Part shown: piece by piece, positions 15,106 to 23,862 of the stretch
Layout: every line of letters begins with the position of its first letter
How positions within the stretch are numbered: the first letter of the stretch is position 1
Source of the DNA: Lachnospiraceae bacterium UBA3732
GTDB lineage: Bacteria; Bacillota; Clostridia; Lachnospirales; Lachnospiraceae
NCBI GenBank assembly: GCA_002372545.1
Contig: DFHD01000065.1
Coordinates: 5,094 to 51,679, forward strand
DNA length: 46,586 bases
Direction: 5' to 3'
Program-made: the position numbers and the translations under genes
Notes under the pieces: generated by a model
What the model saw: only the letters and a program-made list of their open reading frames with translations
What the model was told of the DNA's origin: nothing
Databases searched by the model: none

Positions 15106-16386
15106 ATGAGTGAGCCTGTTATTGAGGTAAAGTCTGTTTCAAAAGTATATAAGCTTTATTCCCGGAACAGGGACCGGCTGAAGGATTCCTTCGGTATCGG
15201 AAAGGTAAAGCATTACAAGGAGCATCATGCACTGAAGGATCTCAGCTTCAGCGTGCAGCAGGGGGAGTGCGTGGGCATCATCGGCACCAACGGCGCCGGT
15301 AAATCCACCATTCTGAAGATCATCACCGGCGTGCTGACTCCCACCTCGGGAGAGCTGAAGATCAAGGGAAGGATATCTGCCCTGCTGGAGCTTGGAGCAG
15401 GCTTTAATATGGAGTATTCCGGCATAGAGAATATCTATCTGAACGGCACCATGATGGGCTTTTCCCGGGCAGAGATCGATGAAAGAATGGACGATATCCT
15501 GAAGTTTGCCGATATCGGGGAATTTGTCCACCAGCCGGTGAAGACCTATTCCTCCGGTATGTTCGTCCGTCTGGCCTTTGCTGTGGCCATTAACATCGAT
15601 CCGGAAATCCTGATCGTGGATGAGGCCCTTTCCGTAGGCGATGTATTCTTCCAGGCAAAATGCTTCCATAAGTTTGAAGAGTTTAAGAAGCAGGGGAAGA
15701 CCATCCTTTTTGTCAGCCATGATCTTTCCTCCATTCAGCGGTACTGCGACAAGGTCATCCTGCTGAATAAGGGAGAAAAGCTGGGAGAAGGCACCCCGGC
15801 GCAGATGATCGATCTTTATAAACGTGCGCTTGTTGGTCAGATCGATGAGATGACGCAGGAAAGAGTGGACGGCAGCTGGGACGAGAAGCAAAAGCTTGCG
15901 GAGGCTGACCGCTGGAAAACAGCCTTTGAGAGAAATCCAAGCTATCAGGAATACGGGGATAAAAAGGTGGAGATCATCGATTATGCCTTTGTGGATGATA
16001 CCGGCAAATATACATCTACCATCATCAAAAACCATCCCTTCCTGATCAAGGTGAAGATACATGCCTGGGAGGATGTGGAGGACCCCATTGTTGCCTACAC
16101 CTTCAAGGATCTGAAGGGGCTGGACATAACCGGGACCAATACGCTTTTTGAAAATACGCCCATCGGCCCTTTGAAGGCAGGGGAGGAGAGGGTCATCACC
16201 TTCCGGCAGGAAATGAATCTGCAGGGTATGCAATATCTTATGTCCTTCGGCTGTACCCGTTATGAAAAGGATGATTTCAAGGTGTACCACCGGCTGTACG
16301 ATATCATGAGCATCAGTGTGGTTTCCGATAAGAATACAGTGGGCTTCTATGACATGAATTCCACCATTACCATTGAAAAGGAATAG
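15106..16386 (+). CDS. wzt: ABC polysaccharide exporter, ATPase with C-terminal glycan-recognition domain (Wzt-like)
   Basis: A 426-residue protein. The N-terminal ATPase has a Walker A GTNGAGKS at residues 60-67, the signature YSSGMFVRLAFA, Walker B ILIVDEA, and the DVFFQAKC block typical of Wzt/TagH. A C-terminal domain of about 150 residues (from about 280) is beta-rich, resembling the Wzt carbohydrate-binding domain that reads the finished, often modified, end of the polymer before export. A methyltransferase gene follows directly, consistent with a terminally methylated glycan (inference). The start chosen is ATG 15106, 5 nt behind ATGAGGT; an in-frame ATG at 15085 has a poorer site. Confidence 0.92.
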   Translation: MSEPVIEVKSVSKVYKLYSRNRDRLKDSFGIGKVKHYKEHHALKDLSFSVQQGECVGIIGTNGAGKSTILKIITGVLTPTSGELKIKGRISALLELGAGFNMEYSGIENIYLNGTMMGFSRAEIDERMDDILKFADIGEFVHQPVKTYSSGMFVRLAFAVAINIDPEILIVDEALSVGDVFFQAKCFHKFEEFKKQGKTILFVSHDLSSIQRYCDKVILLNKGEKLGEGTPAQMIDLYKRALVGQIDEMTQERVDGSWDEKQKLAEADRWKTAFERNPSYQEYGDKKVEIIDYAFVDDTGKYTSTIIKNHPFLIKVKIHAWEDVEDPIVAYTFKDLKGLDITGTNTLFENTPIGPLKAGEERVITFRQEMNLQGMQYLMSFGCTRYEKDDFKVYHRLYDIMSISVVSDKNTVGFYDMNSTITIEKE

Positions 16387-16389
16387 GCT

Positions 16390-17310
16390 ATGGAAATACA
16401 TGAAACAAGAGATTTTCGCGGGGAAAAGCCAGCGGCCTGGGAGGAGGAAATGCTCCTCCGGGTAACGGTGGAGGAGAATCCGGAAGAGGATCTCCGGGAA
16501 AGGCCGGAGATGGAAAAGGCAGGAGCGGAAACGGACTGGAGAATGCTCTACCGTCTTTCCGGAATCAGAAAAAATCTTCTTTCCTGGTATACCTTTCAGC
16601 CGGCAAGTCCGAAGGAAGGAGAAAAGGCCGAGCTTCTGGAGCTGGATGCGGGCTATGGAGAGTTGACCGGACTCTTTACGGAAAAGTGCAAAAGAGTAGT
16701 TTCTGTCTGTTCCTCCCGGATCAGGGCGGAGATTTCCGCGGCGAGAAACAGCGCGCCGAATCTGACGCTTTATGCCGGCAGTATAAAGGAGCTGGAGCTT
16801 AGAGAGCTCTTTGATGTGGTGACGCTTGTGGCAGAGCCCTTTACCGGCGGCGAAGGGGAGGATACCGCAGCCTTTGCCGAAAAGCTGCAGTTTGCCAGGG
16901 AGCATATGCGGCCGGGCGGGACGCTGATCATCGCCGCCGAGAACCGCTACGGACTCAGCTATATGAACGGGGCAAGAGATTTAAGAAACAGCAGAGTCTT
17001 TGGTTCGCTCCTGGAAAAGGAGGATGCGGCAAGAGACGGAATCTCCCGGAACAGCCTGAAAAGAAGTCTTGCGGCAGCAGGCTTCGGCTCCGGCAGATTC
17101 TATTATCCCATGCCGGACCATTATCTTCCGATGACAGTCTATTCCGGGAGACGCCTTCCCCGGGAGGGAGAGCTGGGGAAGATGCCCTGTTACCGTGAAG
17201 GAAGATATACGCTGTTCCGCGAAGAGGAGGCCTGGAATGCGGTGATCCGGGATCAGGCCTTTCCCGAGTTTGCCAACGCATTTCTGGTATTTGCGGAAAA
17301 GCCGCTTTGA
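16390..17310 (+). CDS. Class I SAM-dependent methyltransferase
   Basis: A 306-residue putative methyltransferase. After a charged N-terminal region and the block IRKNLLSWYTF, motif I appears as LLELDAGYGELTGLF (near residue 80), a slightly divergent E/D-x-G-x-G loop. FDVVTLVAEPF and RPGGTLIIAAENRYGLSYMN follow as motifs II-III. The acceptor is unknown; its place directly behind wzt (3-bp gap, binding site inside wzt) suggests it modifies the exported glycan, for example as a chain-terminating methyl group. It is followed with little or no gap by the large GT gene. Family members often travel with such multi-GT genes in Lachnospiraceae, as far as I recall. Confidence 0.75.
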   Translation: MEIHETRDFRGEKPAAWEEEMLLRVTVEENPEEDLRERPEMEKAGAETDWRMLYRLSGIRKNLLSWYTFQPASPKEGEKAELLELDAGYGELTGLFTEKCKRVVSVCSSRIRAEISAARNSAPNLTLYAGSIKELELRELFDVVTLVAEPFTGGEGEDTAAFAEKLQFAREHMRPGGTLIIAAENRYGLSYMNGARDLRNSRVFGSLLEKEDAARDGISRNSLKRSLAAAGFGSGRFYYPMPDHYLPMTVYSGRRLPREGELGKMPCYREGRYTLFREEEAWNAVIRDQAFPEFANAFLVFAEKPL

Positions 17311-17327
17311 TAAAGGATGAACTTGCT

Positions 17328-20300
17328 ATGGATCTGATCTACGCGAAGTACAATTCACTCCGTCAGGAATCCTGCCGGGTAAATACCTTCTTTCTTGTGG
17401 AGGAAGGAACGATTTATGTGGAAAAAAGGCCGGAAACGGAAGCGGCCCGTCCCCATCTGGAGGCCATGAAAAAGAATAAGGCGCTTCTGGAGGGAGTCTG
17501 GGACAAAATTTGCCCGGTGCCCTTTACCGAGATGCCGGAGGGACTTCGTTTCCCCTTTGTGGAGGGAGAGCCTGTATTTACCGAGCCCTCGCCGTCTCTT
17601 TTTACGTCTGAAAAGCTGGAGGAGCTGACAGAAGCCATTGCCCGCGCCATGGATGAGGTGCTGGCGGTAAAGGAGGAAGCAAGGGTTCCCTTTGAAGAAA
17701 CAGATGAGTTCCATGCTTTTTTCGGTGATGCGGAGCCGAAGGCCGGCTGCCCTGCGTTTTCTGCGGCGAATCTGGATCCGGTTTTCTCCAATTTCTGCCG
17801 GAAGGATGGAGAATTATATTGCTTTGATTACGAATGGGCAGTGGATTTTCCGGTCCCCGCGGACTATCTCCGGTACAGGATCCTGCATTATTTTTACTGG
17901 GAGCATTTTACGCTTTTCCGGGAGTACATTTCCGACAGAGAGTTTCTCCTCCGCTTTGGCATCGGGGAGGAGGATGAAGAGGTTTACCGGAGAATGGAGC
18001 AGGCGTTCCAGAAGAGGGTTTTGGGCAACGCCTCTTATCTGGAGTCCTTCCGCCGGGAAGAGATCAGTGTTACCGATGTTTTCCGGGAAAGAGACAGTCT
18101 CCGGGAAAGGGTGCAGGCACTGGAAGCGGAGAACCTGTCGAAGGACGGGATCATTTCCGCAAGGGATGGAGAGATTGCCGGCCTCCGGCATGAGATCGAG
18201 CTGGATGCCAGAAAGATACAGAACTACAGCAAGGCACTGCATAATCCACTGCATCTGAAAAAGCTCCGTGCAGATAACCGGAAAGAGGCCGAGGAGATCG
18301 AAGAAAAAGATACAATAATCCGGGCGATAGCGGAGGCGACAGAGACCCTCGACATGGAGGATCAGTATGATACCTGGATCCGCAGGATCGAGGCGGAGCA
18401 TGAGAAGAAGGCAAAGAAGCCGCTTGCCGTTCAGCCGCTGATCTCTGTGATCGTCCCGGTTTATAATGTTAAACCGGAGGTGCTTACGGCCTGTATTGAT
18501 TCGGTGCTGAAACAGACCTATACCAACTGGGAGCTGGTCCTGGTGGACGATGCTTCCACAAATGCCGATGTAAAGCCGGTAATGGAAAAGATGTCGCATG
18601 ATAAGCGGATCGTAACGGAATACCGGCGGAAAAACGGCGGAATATCCAAATGCACGAATACGGCATTATCCATTGCTTCGGGAGAGTTCATTGCTCTTCT
18701 GGACTGCGACGATCTGCTTAGTCCCAACGCATTATATGAGGTGGTACGGCGGCTTTCGGATGATCCGGAGCTGGATATGATCTACAGTGACGAGGATAAG
18801 ATCTCCGAGGACGGAACGGTGCGGATGGATCCGCATTTCAAGCCGGAGTGGTCTCCGGATACCCTGCTTTCTCATATGTATACCGGCCATCTTGGCGTAT
18901 ACAGAAAGAGCATCGCGGATGAGATCGGCGGCTTCCGCTCCGAATTTGACGGCTCGCAGGATTATGATTTTGTTCTGCGTTTTACGGAAAAAACTGACAG
19001 GATATCCCATATTTCCCGCATTCTTTACCATTGGCGGAAAAGCAGCAGCTCCACGGCAGGGAATGAAGAGGCTAAGCCGTATGTGTATGATTCCGCAAGA
19101 CGGGCCAGAGAGGATTCGCTGAAGAGGCGGGAGATTCCGGGTGAAGTAGAGGCTGTGGAGGGAACGAACCAGTTCCGTGTCCGCTACCATGTGCCGGAGG
19201 ATACGCGTGTTTCCGTTGTGATCCCTTCCAAAGATCATCCGAAGTTGCTGCACAGGCTGATCTTCAGCATGAAGCGGTATACGGCGTGGAAAAATATGGA
19301 GATCATCGTGATCGACAACGGCAGCAGCGATGCGAACCGGGCGGAGTACGAGAATCTTTCCCGGAAGTATGATTTCCGGTATATTTATGCCCCCATGCCC
19401 TTCCATTTTGCACAGCTTTGCAATCATGGAGCGGCGGAAGCGGAGGGAGATCTTCTGCTTTTCCTGAATGACGATACAGAGATCCTTCCGGATCACGGCG
19501 ACTGGCTGGAGAGGATGGCCGGAGCGGCGCTCATGCCCTGGATCGGAGCGGTGGGCGCAAAGCTGCTTTATCCAAACGGCGGGATCCAGCATACCGGCGT
19601 GCTCAGTCTCCAGAAGGGACCGGTGCATGCCCTCACCGGCATGCCGGATACAGGAGATTATTATTTCAGCCGGAATAAGCTGGATGTGGATACTCTGGCG
19701 GTTACCGGTGCATGCCTCATGCTCCGCCGTGAGCTGTATGAGGAAATGAAGGGCTTTGATGAGGATTTTGCCATTGCCTACAATGACGTGGATCTTTGCA
19801 TGCGGATCATTGAAGCCGGATATTATAATGTGATCCGGAACGATGCGGTGCTTCTGCATAAGGAATCGGTGAGCCGGGGGAGCGACACGGAAACGGAGGA
19901 GAGGCTTGTGCGTCTCTTTACCGAGCAGAATCTTCTGTATGAGCGTCACCCCCTGTTTGAAGCGAAGGATCCCTTCTATAACCGGATGCTGGCGCAGACC
20001 AACGAAAACTACGGGATCAACCTGGAATACGGGAAGGAAACCCGGGTGAAGGAGATTGACAGGGAAAGAGCCATGCGTTTTCCGGAGGGCGGAAGCAGGG
20101 TGAATGTTCATGTGGAAACGGAATCCGACTGGAGCCTCCGCATCACCGGCTGGTATTTCCGGGAGGATATGGCCTATACCACAGGAAGTCAGCCGAAGCT
20201 TCTTCTGGAAAACGAAGAAAAGGCGTATGTGGTCAGCACCCGTCAGATCGTCAATTCCGGCCTTGCGCTGGCGTATGGAACGGTACCCGGCGTGGAGCTT

Positions 20301-20417
20301 TCGGCCTTCCGGGCATGGATCCCGAGGCGGAAGGTGCAGCCCGGAACCTACCGGATATGGATCATTGCGGAGAATACGAGGGTGGATACAGGCTGCATGA
20401 TCACCAGAGCTGTATGA
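17328..20417 (+). CDS. Large multidomain glycosyltransferase: kinase-like + coiled coil + two GT2 + beta domain
   Basis: A 1029-residue protein. Residues about 1-250 resemble an aminoglycoside/choline-kinase-like fold, with a D-x-x-x-x-N-type loop (LDPVFSNF near 147) and FDYEW near 166. About 255-350 is charged heptad-rich coiled coil. The first GT2 domain starts near 370 (ISVIVPVYN) with LLDCDD near 457. The second starts near 627 (VSVVIPSKDH) with FLNDDTE near 711 and NDVDLCM. The last 105 residues are a beta-rich module. It probably adds sugars to the nascent glycan at the inner membrane; a kinase-like part could modify the chain end. The start is uncertain: ATG 17328 behind AAAGGA, or TTG 17307 overlapping the methyltransferase gene. 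Confidence 0.78.
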   Translation: MDLIYAKYNSLRQESCRVNTFFLVEEGTIYVEKRPETEAARPHLEAMKKNKALLEGVWDKICPVPFTEMPEGLRFPFVEGEPVFTEPSPSLFTSEKLEELTEAIARAMDEVLAVKEEARVPFEETDEFHAFFGDAEPKAGCPAFSAANLDPVFSNFCRKDGELYCFDYEWAVDFPVPADYLRYRILHYFYWEHFTLFREYISDREFLLRFGIGEEDEEVYRRMEQAFQKRVLGNASYLESFRREEISVTDVFRERDSLRERVQALEAENLSKDGIISARDGEIAGLRHEIELDARKIQNYSKALHNPLHLKKLRADNRKEAEEIEEKDTIIRAIAEATETLDMEDQYDTWIRRIEAEHEKKAKKPLAVQPLISVIVPVYNVKPEVLTACIDSVLKQTYTNWELVLVDDASTNADVKPVMEKMSHDKRIVTEYRRKNGGISKCTNTALSIASGEFIALLDCDDLLSPNALYEVVRRLSDDPELDMIYSDEDKISEDGTVRMDPHFKPEWSPDTLLSHMYTGHLGVYRKSIADEIGGFRSEFDGSQDYDFVLRFTEKTDRISHISRILYHWRKSSSSTAGNEEAKPYVYDSARRAREDSLKRREIPGEVEAVEGTNQFRVRYHVPEDTRVSVVIPSKDHPKLLHRLIFSMKRYTAWKNMEIIVIDNGSSDANRAEYENLSRKYDFRYIYAPMPFHFAQLCNHGAAEAEGDLLLFLNDDTEILPDHGDWLERMAGAALMPWIGAVGAKLLYPNGGIQHTGVLSLQKGPVHALTGMPDTGDYYFSRNKLDVDTLAVTGACLMLRRELYEEMKGFDEDFAIAYNDVDLCMRIIEAGYYNVIRNDAVLLHKESVSRGSDTETEERLVRLFTEQNLLYERHPLFEAKDPFYNRMLAQTNENYGINLEYGKETRVKEIDRERAMRFPEGGSRVNVHVETESDWSLRITGWYFREDMAYTTGSQPKLLLENEEKAYVVSTRQIVNSGLALAYGTVPGVELSAFRAWIPRRKVQPGTYRIWIIAENTRVDTGCMITRAV

Positions 20418-20437
20418 TCCAAGCTTTTGAGGTTTTT

Positions 20438-22828
20438 ATGGAAAAAGTCAGGAAAAACTGGTATTATCCCGCATTGTTTCTTGCGTGGCTGGTTCTGCTC
20501 TTTTATATCTTCCGACATTATCTGGACGGGCAGGTGAATGTATCCGTAACCAATCTGATGTATTTTTCCTGCCCCTGGGATGCCGGAGGAATCCGCTTTG
20601 GCGGCCGTCTTTTCTCGGATCCCGTAGACAGCTGGCTGCCAATGGTCTGGCAGATGATCGTAAAAGGAAACCGGGCGCTGTGGAATCCCATGAACGGCGT
20701 GGGCTACAGTCAGAGCGTGGATATCATTTTGAATCCCATGAGCTTCATTTTCAAGCTGCCCCTTCAGTATGCCCAGCTGGTATTTATTCTGGTGAAGATC
20801 TCCACGGCCTATTTCGGGATGGCGTATTTCCTGAGAAGACTTCGCCTGCAGCCGCTGGCAAGGATATTCGGTGCTGTGGTCTTTTCCTCCTGCTCGGCAA
20901 TGATGATGTGGAATTTCTGGCCCCATACCAACGTGGTCATGCTGCTCCCCATCCTCTTTGCTCTCGGCCACAGGCTGATGGAAAAGCACAGGCTTCTGGA
21001 TATGCTGCTGCTCAGCCTTTGCGTATATCTGATCATCGTGGCCAATATGCCGGCCTATGCCGGATATTCCTTTTATCTGTTTGGTTTCTGGATCCTTTTC
21101 ACTACGGTGTGGATGTACCGGAATGAAAGAAAGAATATCCTGAAGGTATTCCTTTCCTTTGCGGGAAGCTTTATCATCGGCGCAGCCGGAGCAATGGCCT
21201 ATATTCTGAATATTTATCAGCAGACCATGTCCAACGGATATATATCCGGAAGAAAGGACCAGGCGCTCTTTACGCTGGAGCCTGTTTATCTCAGAACCTT
21301 TGCGGCCCCCTTTAAGCAGGACGGCCTTAAGGTAACGCTGGCGGAGGTGACAGGGTTTGTAGGGACGGCGGCTCTTCTGCTGCTTCCCCTGGCCATAGTC
21401 GGATTCCGGAGAAAAAAGCAGCTGTTTTGGATTGTATCCACAGCTGTTCTGGGAATTTTGATCTACACCCGGAGCCTGAATTTTATCTTTTCAAGAATGC
21501 CGCTTGTCAACACTTCGATGAAGTCGCGGCTGATCAGCATTCTGCCCTTTACTCTGGTTATCCTGGCTGCGATCCAGCTTGATGATGTGATCCGGAACGG
21601 GGAGAGGTACAGGAGATATTTCTGGCGTTTCCTTTATTATGCGGCCGGAACCGGCGCGGCGGCTTTGATCGCCAAACGGTATCCCGAACAGCCTCATCCT
21701 GCGCTTCCGCTGAAGGCGGCGGTGATGCTCTTTGCGGGAATGGAGCTGATCATTCTCTTTTCCGAAAGCCGGGGAGAGGGAGGCTTTATCCCGGAGGTTT
21801 TCCGGATGGCGAGACCCTGGGTGAGGCTTTTTGCCGGCGGACTTCTTCTCATTTATACCATTATACAGATGGGCCTGTTTGCCAGAGATAATATGTTCTA
21901 CATTCCCAAGGCGGCGCCGGTCATGCCTGAGGCAACAGAAGGCATCTATCATCTGCAGTATGCAGAACCGAACCGCGTATATCCCTACACAGACTGGACC
22001 TTTTTCCCGAATACGAATGTATTTTATGATATCCGCAGTCTGACGCTGCACAGCTTCGCGGCGACCAATAAGGATATGGACCGGTATATCCGGGATGTGG
22101 ACGGAGCGATGCATCAATCCCCCACACACCGTATGGGAACGAAGATCGACCACTATACCCTTCTCCGGTATGCCGGAGTGGATACGCTCTTTACCCGAAA
22201 TCCTCTGGGAGCGGAGGAGGAGAATGGCTACGCCCTGATCTATGAGGGAGAGACGGACGGGATGAAGATCTTTAAAACCGGTCAATATCATCCCCGGTTC
22301 TTCCTGGGAGAAACAGTGACCGGGTCGGAAACCGAGAAAGAGAGCCTTGCCCTTATGAAGCAGGATTATGTTTCCGGCGGCGTCTTCCTCTCCCGGGAAC
22401 TGACGGATCCCGGCCTGATCCGGAGGCTGGCGGACACGGCGTCTCCTCTTGCGGAAACAGAAGGAATGGATATAATAAAAGATAAGACAGACGATATCAC
22501 GCTGCGGGTGAATACGGAAAAGGAACGGCTCCTGGTCTTTAACGAATATAATGACGGGAACTGGAAGGTCAGCGTGGATGGAAAGTGGACAGAGGACATA
22601 AAGGCCAACTATTTATTTAACGGCGTGGTTGTGCCGGCCGGAGAGCATGAGGTTCGTTTTTATTACGATCCGCCGGGGCTTCGCGCGGCTCTGCCCGCAG
22701 GACTGTTCATCCTGATCATTACTGTACTTGCCGCAGCGGTTCTCGGAATCCGGGAGCTGAGAATAAAGGATACAGATAAAGATACAGATAAAGATACAGA
22801 TAGAGTCACAGAAAAGGAGAAGCAATGA
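20438..22828 (+). CDS. YfhO-like membrane glycosyltransferase
   Basis: A 796-residue membrane protein with an N-terminal helix, a large loop with GGRLFSDPVDSWLPMVWQMI and ALWNPMNGVGYSQS, about a dozen helices, and an extracytoplasmic C-terminal part ending NGVVVPAGEHEVRFYYDPPG before a last helix. This is the layout of YfhO-family GT-C enzymes, which move sugars from undecaprenyl phosphate onto teichoic acids or other surface polymers. The start is ATG 20438 behind GAGGT; ATG 20414 overlapping the upstream stop is possible. The cytoplasmic tail carries a KDTD repeat. It overlaps the next GT2 gene by 4 bp, matching the csbB-yfhO pairing known in Bacillus. Confidence 0.83.
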   Translation: MEKVRKNWYYPALFLAWLVLLFYIFRHYLDGQVNVSVTNLMYFSCPWDAGGIRFGGRLFSDPVDSWLPMVWQMIVKGNRALWNPMNGVGYSQSVDIILNPMSFIFKLPLQYAQLVFILVKISTAYFGMAYFLRRLRLQPLARIFGAVVFSSCSAMMMWNFWPHTNVVMLLPILFALGHRLMEKHRLLDMLLLSLCVYLIIVANMPAYAGYSFYLFGFWILFTTVWMYRNERKNILKVFLSFAGSFIIGAAGAMAYILNIYQQTMSNGYISGRKDQALFTLEPVYLRTFAAPFKQDGLKVTLAEVTGFVGTAALLLLPLAIVGFRRKKQLFWIVSTAVLGILIYTRSLNFIFSRMPLVNTSMKSRLISILPFTLVILAAIQLDDVIRNGERYRRYFWRFLYYAAGTGAAALIAKRYPEQPHPALPLKAAVMLFAGMELIILFSESRGEGGFIPEVFRMARPWVRLFAGGLLLIYTIIQMGLFARDNMFYIPKAAPVMPEATEGIYHLQYAEPNRVYPYTDWTFFPNTNVFYDIRSLTLHSFAATNKDMDRYIRDVDGAMHQSPTHRMGTKIDHYTLLRYAGVDTLFTRNPLGAEEENGYALIYEGETDGMKIFKTGQYHPRFFLGETVTGSETEKESLALMKQDYVSGGVFLSRELTDPGLIRRLADTASPLAETEGMDIIKDKTDDITLRVNTEKERLLVFNEYNDGNWKVSVDGKWTEDIKANYLFNGVVVPAGEHEVRFYYDPPGLRAALPAGLFILIITVLAAAVLGIRELRIKDTDKDTDKDTDRVTEKEKQ
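22769..22804 (+). repeat. 12-bp tandem repeat (KDTD-type tail) before the next start codon
   Basis: Three 12-bp units (gatacagataaa twice, then gatacagataga) in the 3' end of the YfhO-like gene encode a repeated D-T-D-K tail. They end about 20 bp before ATG 22825, just ahead of its binding site AAAAGGAGA. Confidence 0.85.
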
Positions 22829-23862
22829 AACTCATTATTCAGATACCCTGCTTCAATGAGGCAGAAACACTGGAGATCGCGCTCAACGATCTGCCGCGGG
22901 AGATTCCCGGGATCGATGAGATCGAATATCTGATCATCAATGACGGCAGCCGCGATAATACCGTAGAGGTGGCGAAAAACTGGGGCGTACACTATGTGGT
23001 AAATTTCCGGAGAAACCGGGGTCTTGCCTATGGTTTCATGGCGGGACTGGATGCCTGCCTCAGAAACGGAGCGGATATCATTGTCAATACAGACGCGGAT
23101 AATCAGTATAATGGTGACGATATTGAAAAGCTGGTCCGTCCGATCCTGGACGGAGAGTCCGAGATCGTGATCGGTGAGCGGCCCATTGATAAGACAGAGC
23201 ATTTTTCTCCGCTGAAGAAAAAACTGCAGCATTTCGGCAGTTGGGTGGTCAGAAAAGCATCTGATTCGGATATTCCGGACGCCCCCAGCGGCTTCCGCGC
23301 ATTCTCCAGGGAAGCGGCGCTGAGGCTCAATGTAACGAACCAGTATACCTATACGCTTGAGACGATCGTTCAGGCAGGCCGGGAGAAGATCGCCCAGACC
23401 TCGGTGCCGATCCGGACCAACGGAGAGCTGAGGCCCAGCCGTCTCTTTAACAGCATGTTCGGTTATGTAAAAAAATCGATGGTCACCATTCTCCGGGCGT
23501 ATCTGATGTATTCGCCGCTGAAGACATTTACCCTGATCGGCCTGATCCCGTTCCTGTTCGGTGTGGCCATTGATGTGAGATATCTGGTATATTTCATTTT
23601 CGGTGAGGGCGGCCACGTGCAGTCCCTGGTGCTCGGCAGCACGCTGATCATGATGGGCTTTATGACCTTTATGATCGGGCTTCTCGCAGATGTGATCTCC
23701 AAGGAGAGAAAGCTTCTTGAGGATGTACAGTACCATGTCCGCCGGATGGATTATGAGCGTGAAATGGAAAAGCGCGGCAGGGACATTGCCGAAGTGAAAA
23801 ACAATATAGATACTGAGAAGAATAAAGCATATACGGAAGAGAAAACAGACGGACGGAAATGA
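22825..23862 (+). CDS. DPM/CsbB-like polyprenyl-phosphate glycosyltransferase
   Basis: A 345-residue GT2 enzyme. The catalytic domain starts at residue 1 (LIIQIPCFNEAETL), with IINDGSRDNT, NTDADNQY as the metal-binding site and PSGFRAFSREAA. Two membrane helices (about 235-300) and a charged cytoplasmic tail follow. It should load a sugar onto undecaprenyl phosphate. It overlaps the YfhO-like gene upstream and the Wzx-like gene downstream by 4 bp each, so the three are translationally coupled and probably form one glycosylation module. AAAAGGAGA precedes the ATG. The donor sugar cannot be told from sequence. Confidence 0.88.
   Translation: MKLIIQIPCFNEAETLEIALNDLPREIPGIDEIEYLIINDGSRDNTVEVAKNWGVHYVVNFRRNRGLAYGFMAGLDACLRNGADIIVNTDADNQYNGDDIEKLVRPILDGESEIVIGERPIDKTEHFSPLKKKLQHFGSWVVRKASDSDIPDAPSGFRAFSREAALRLNVTNQYTYTLETIVQAGREKIAQTSVPIRTNGELRPSRLFNSMFGYVKKSMVTILRAYLMYSPLKTFTLIGLIPFLFGVAIDVRYLVYFIFGEGGHVQSLVLGSTLIMMGFMTFMIGLLADVISKERKLLEDVQYHVRRMDYEREMEKRGRDIAEVKNNIDTEKNKAYTEEKTDGRK

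Noticed and set aside
15139..16905. 588-codon minus-strand open frame
   Set aside because: Antisense to wzt and the methyltransferase gene, both with clear family motifs; composition and lack of initiation signals mark it as a shadow.
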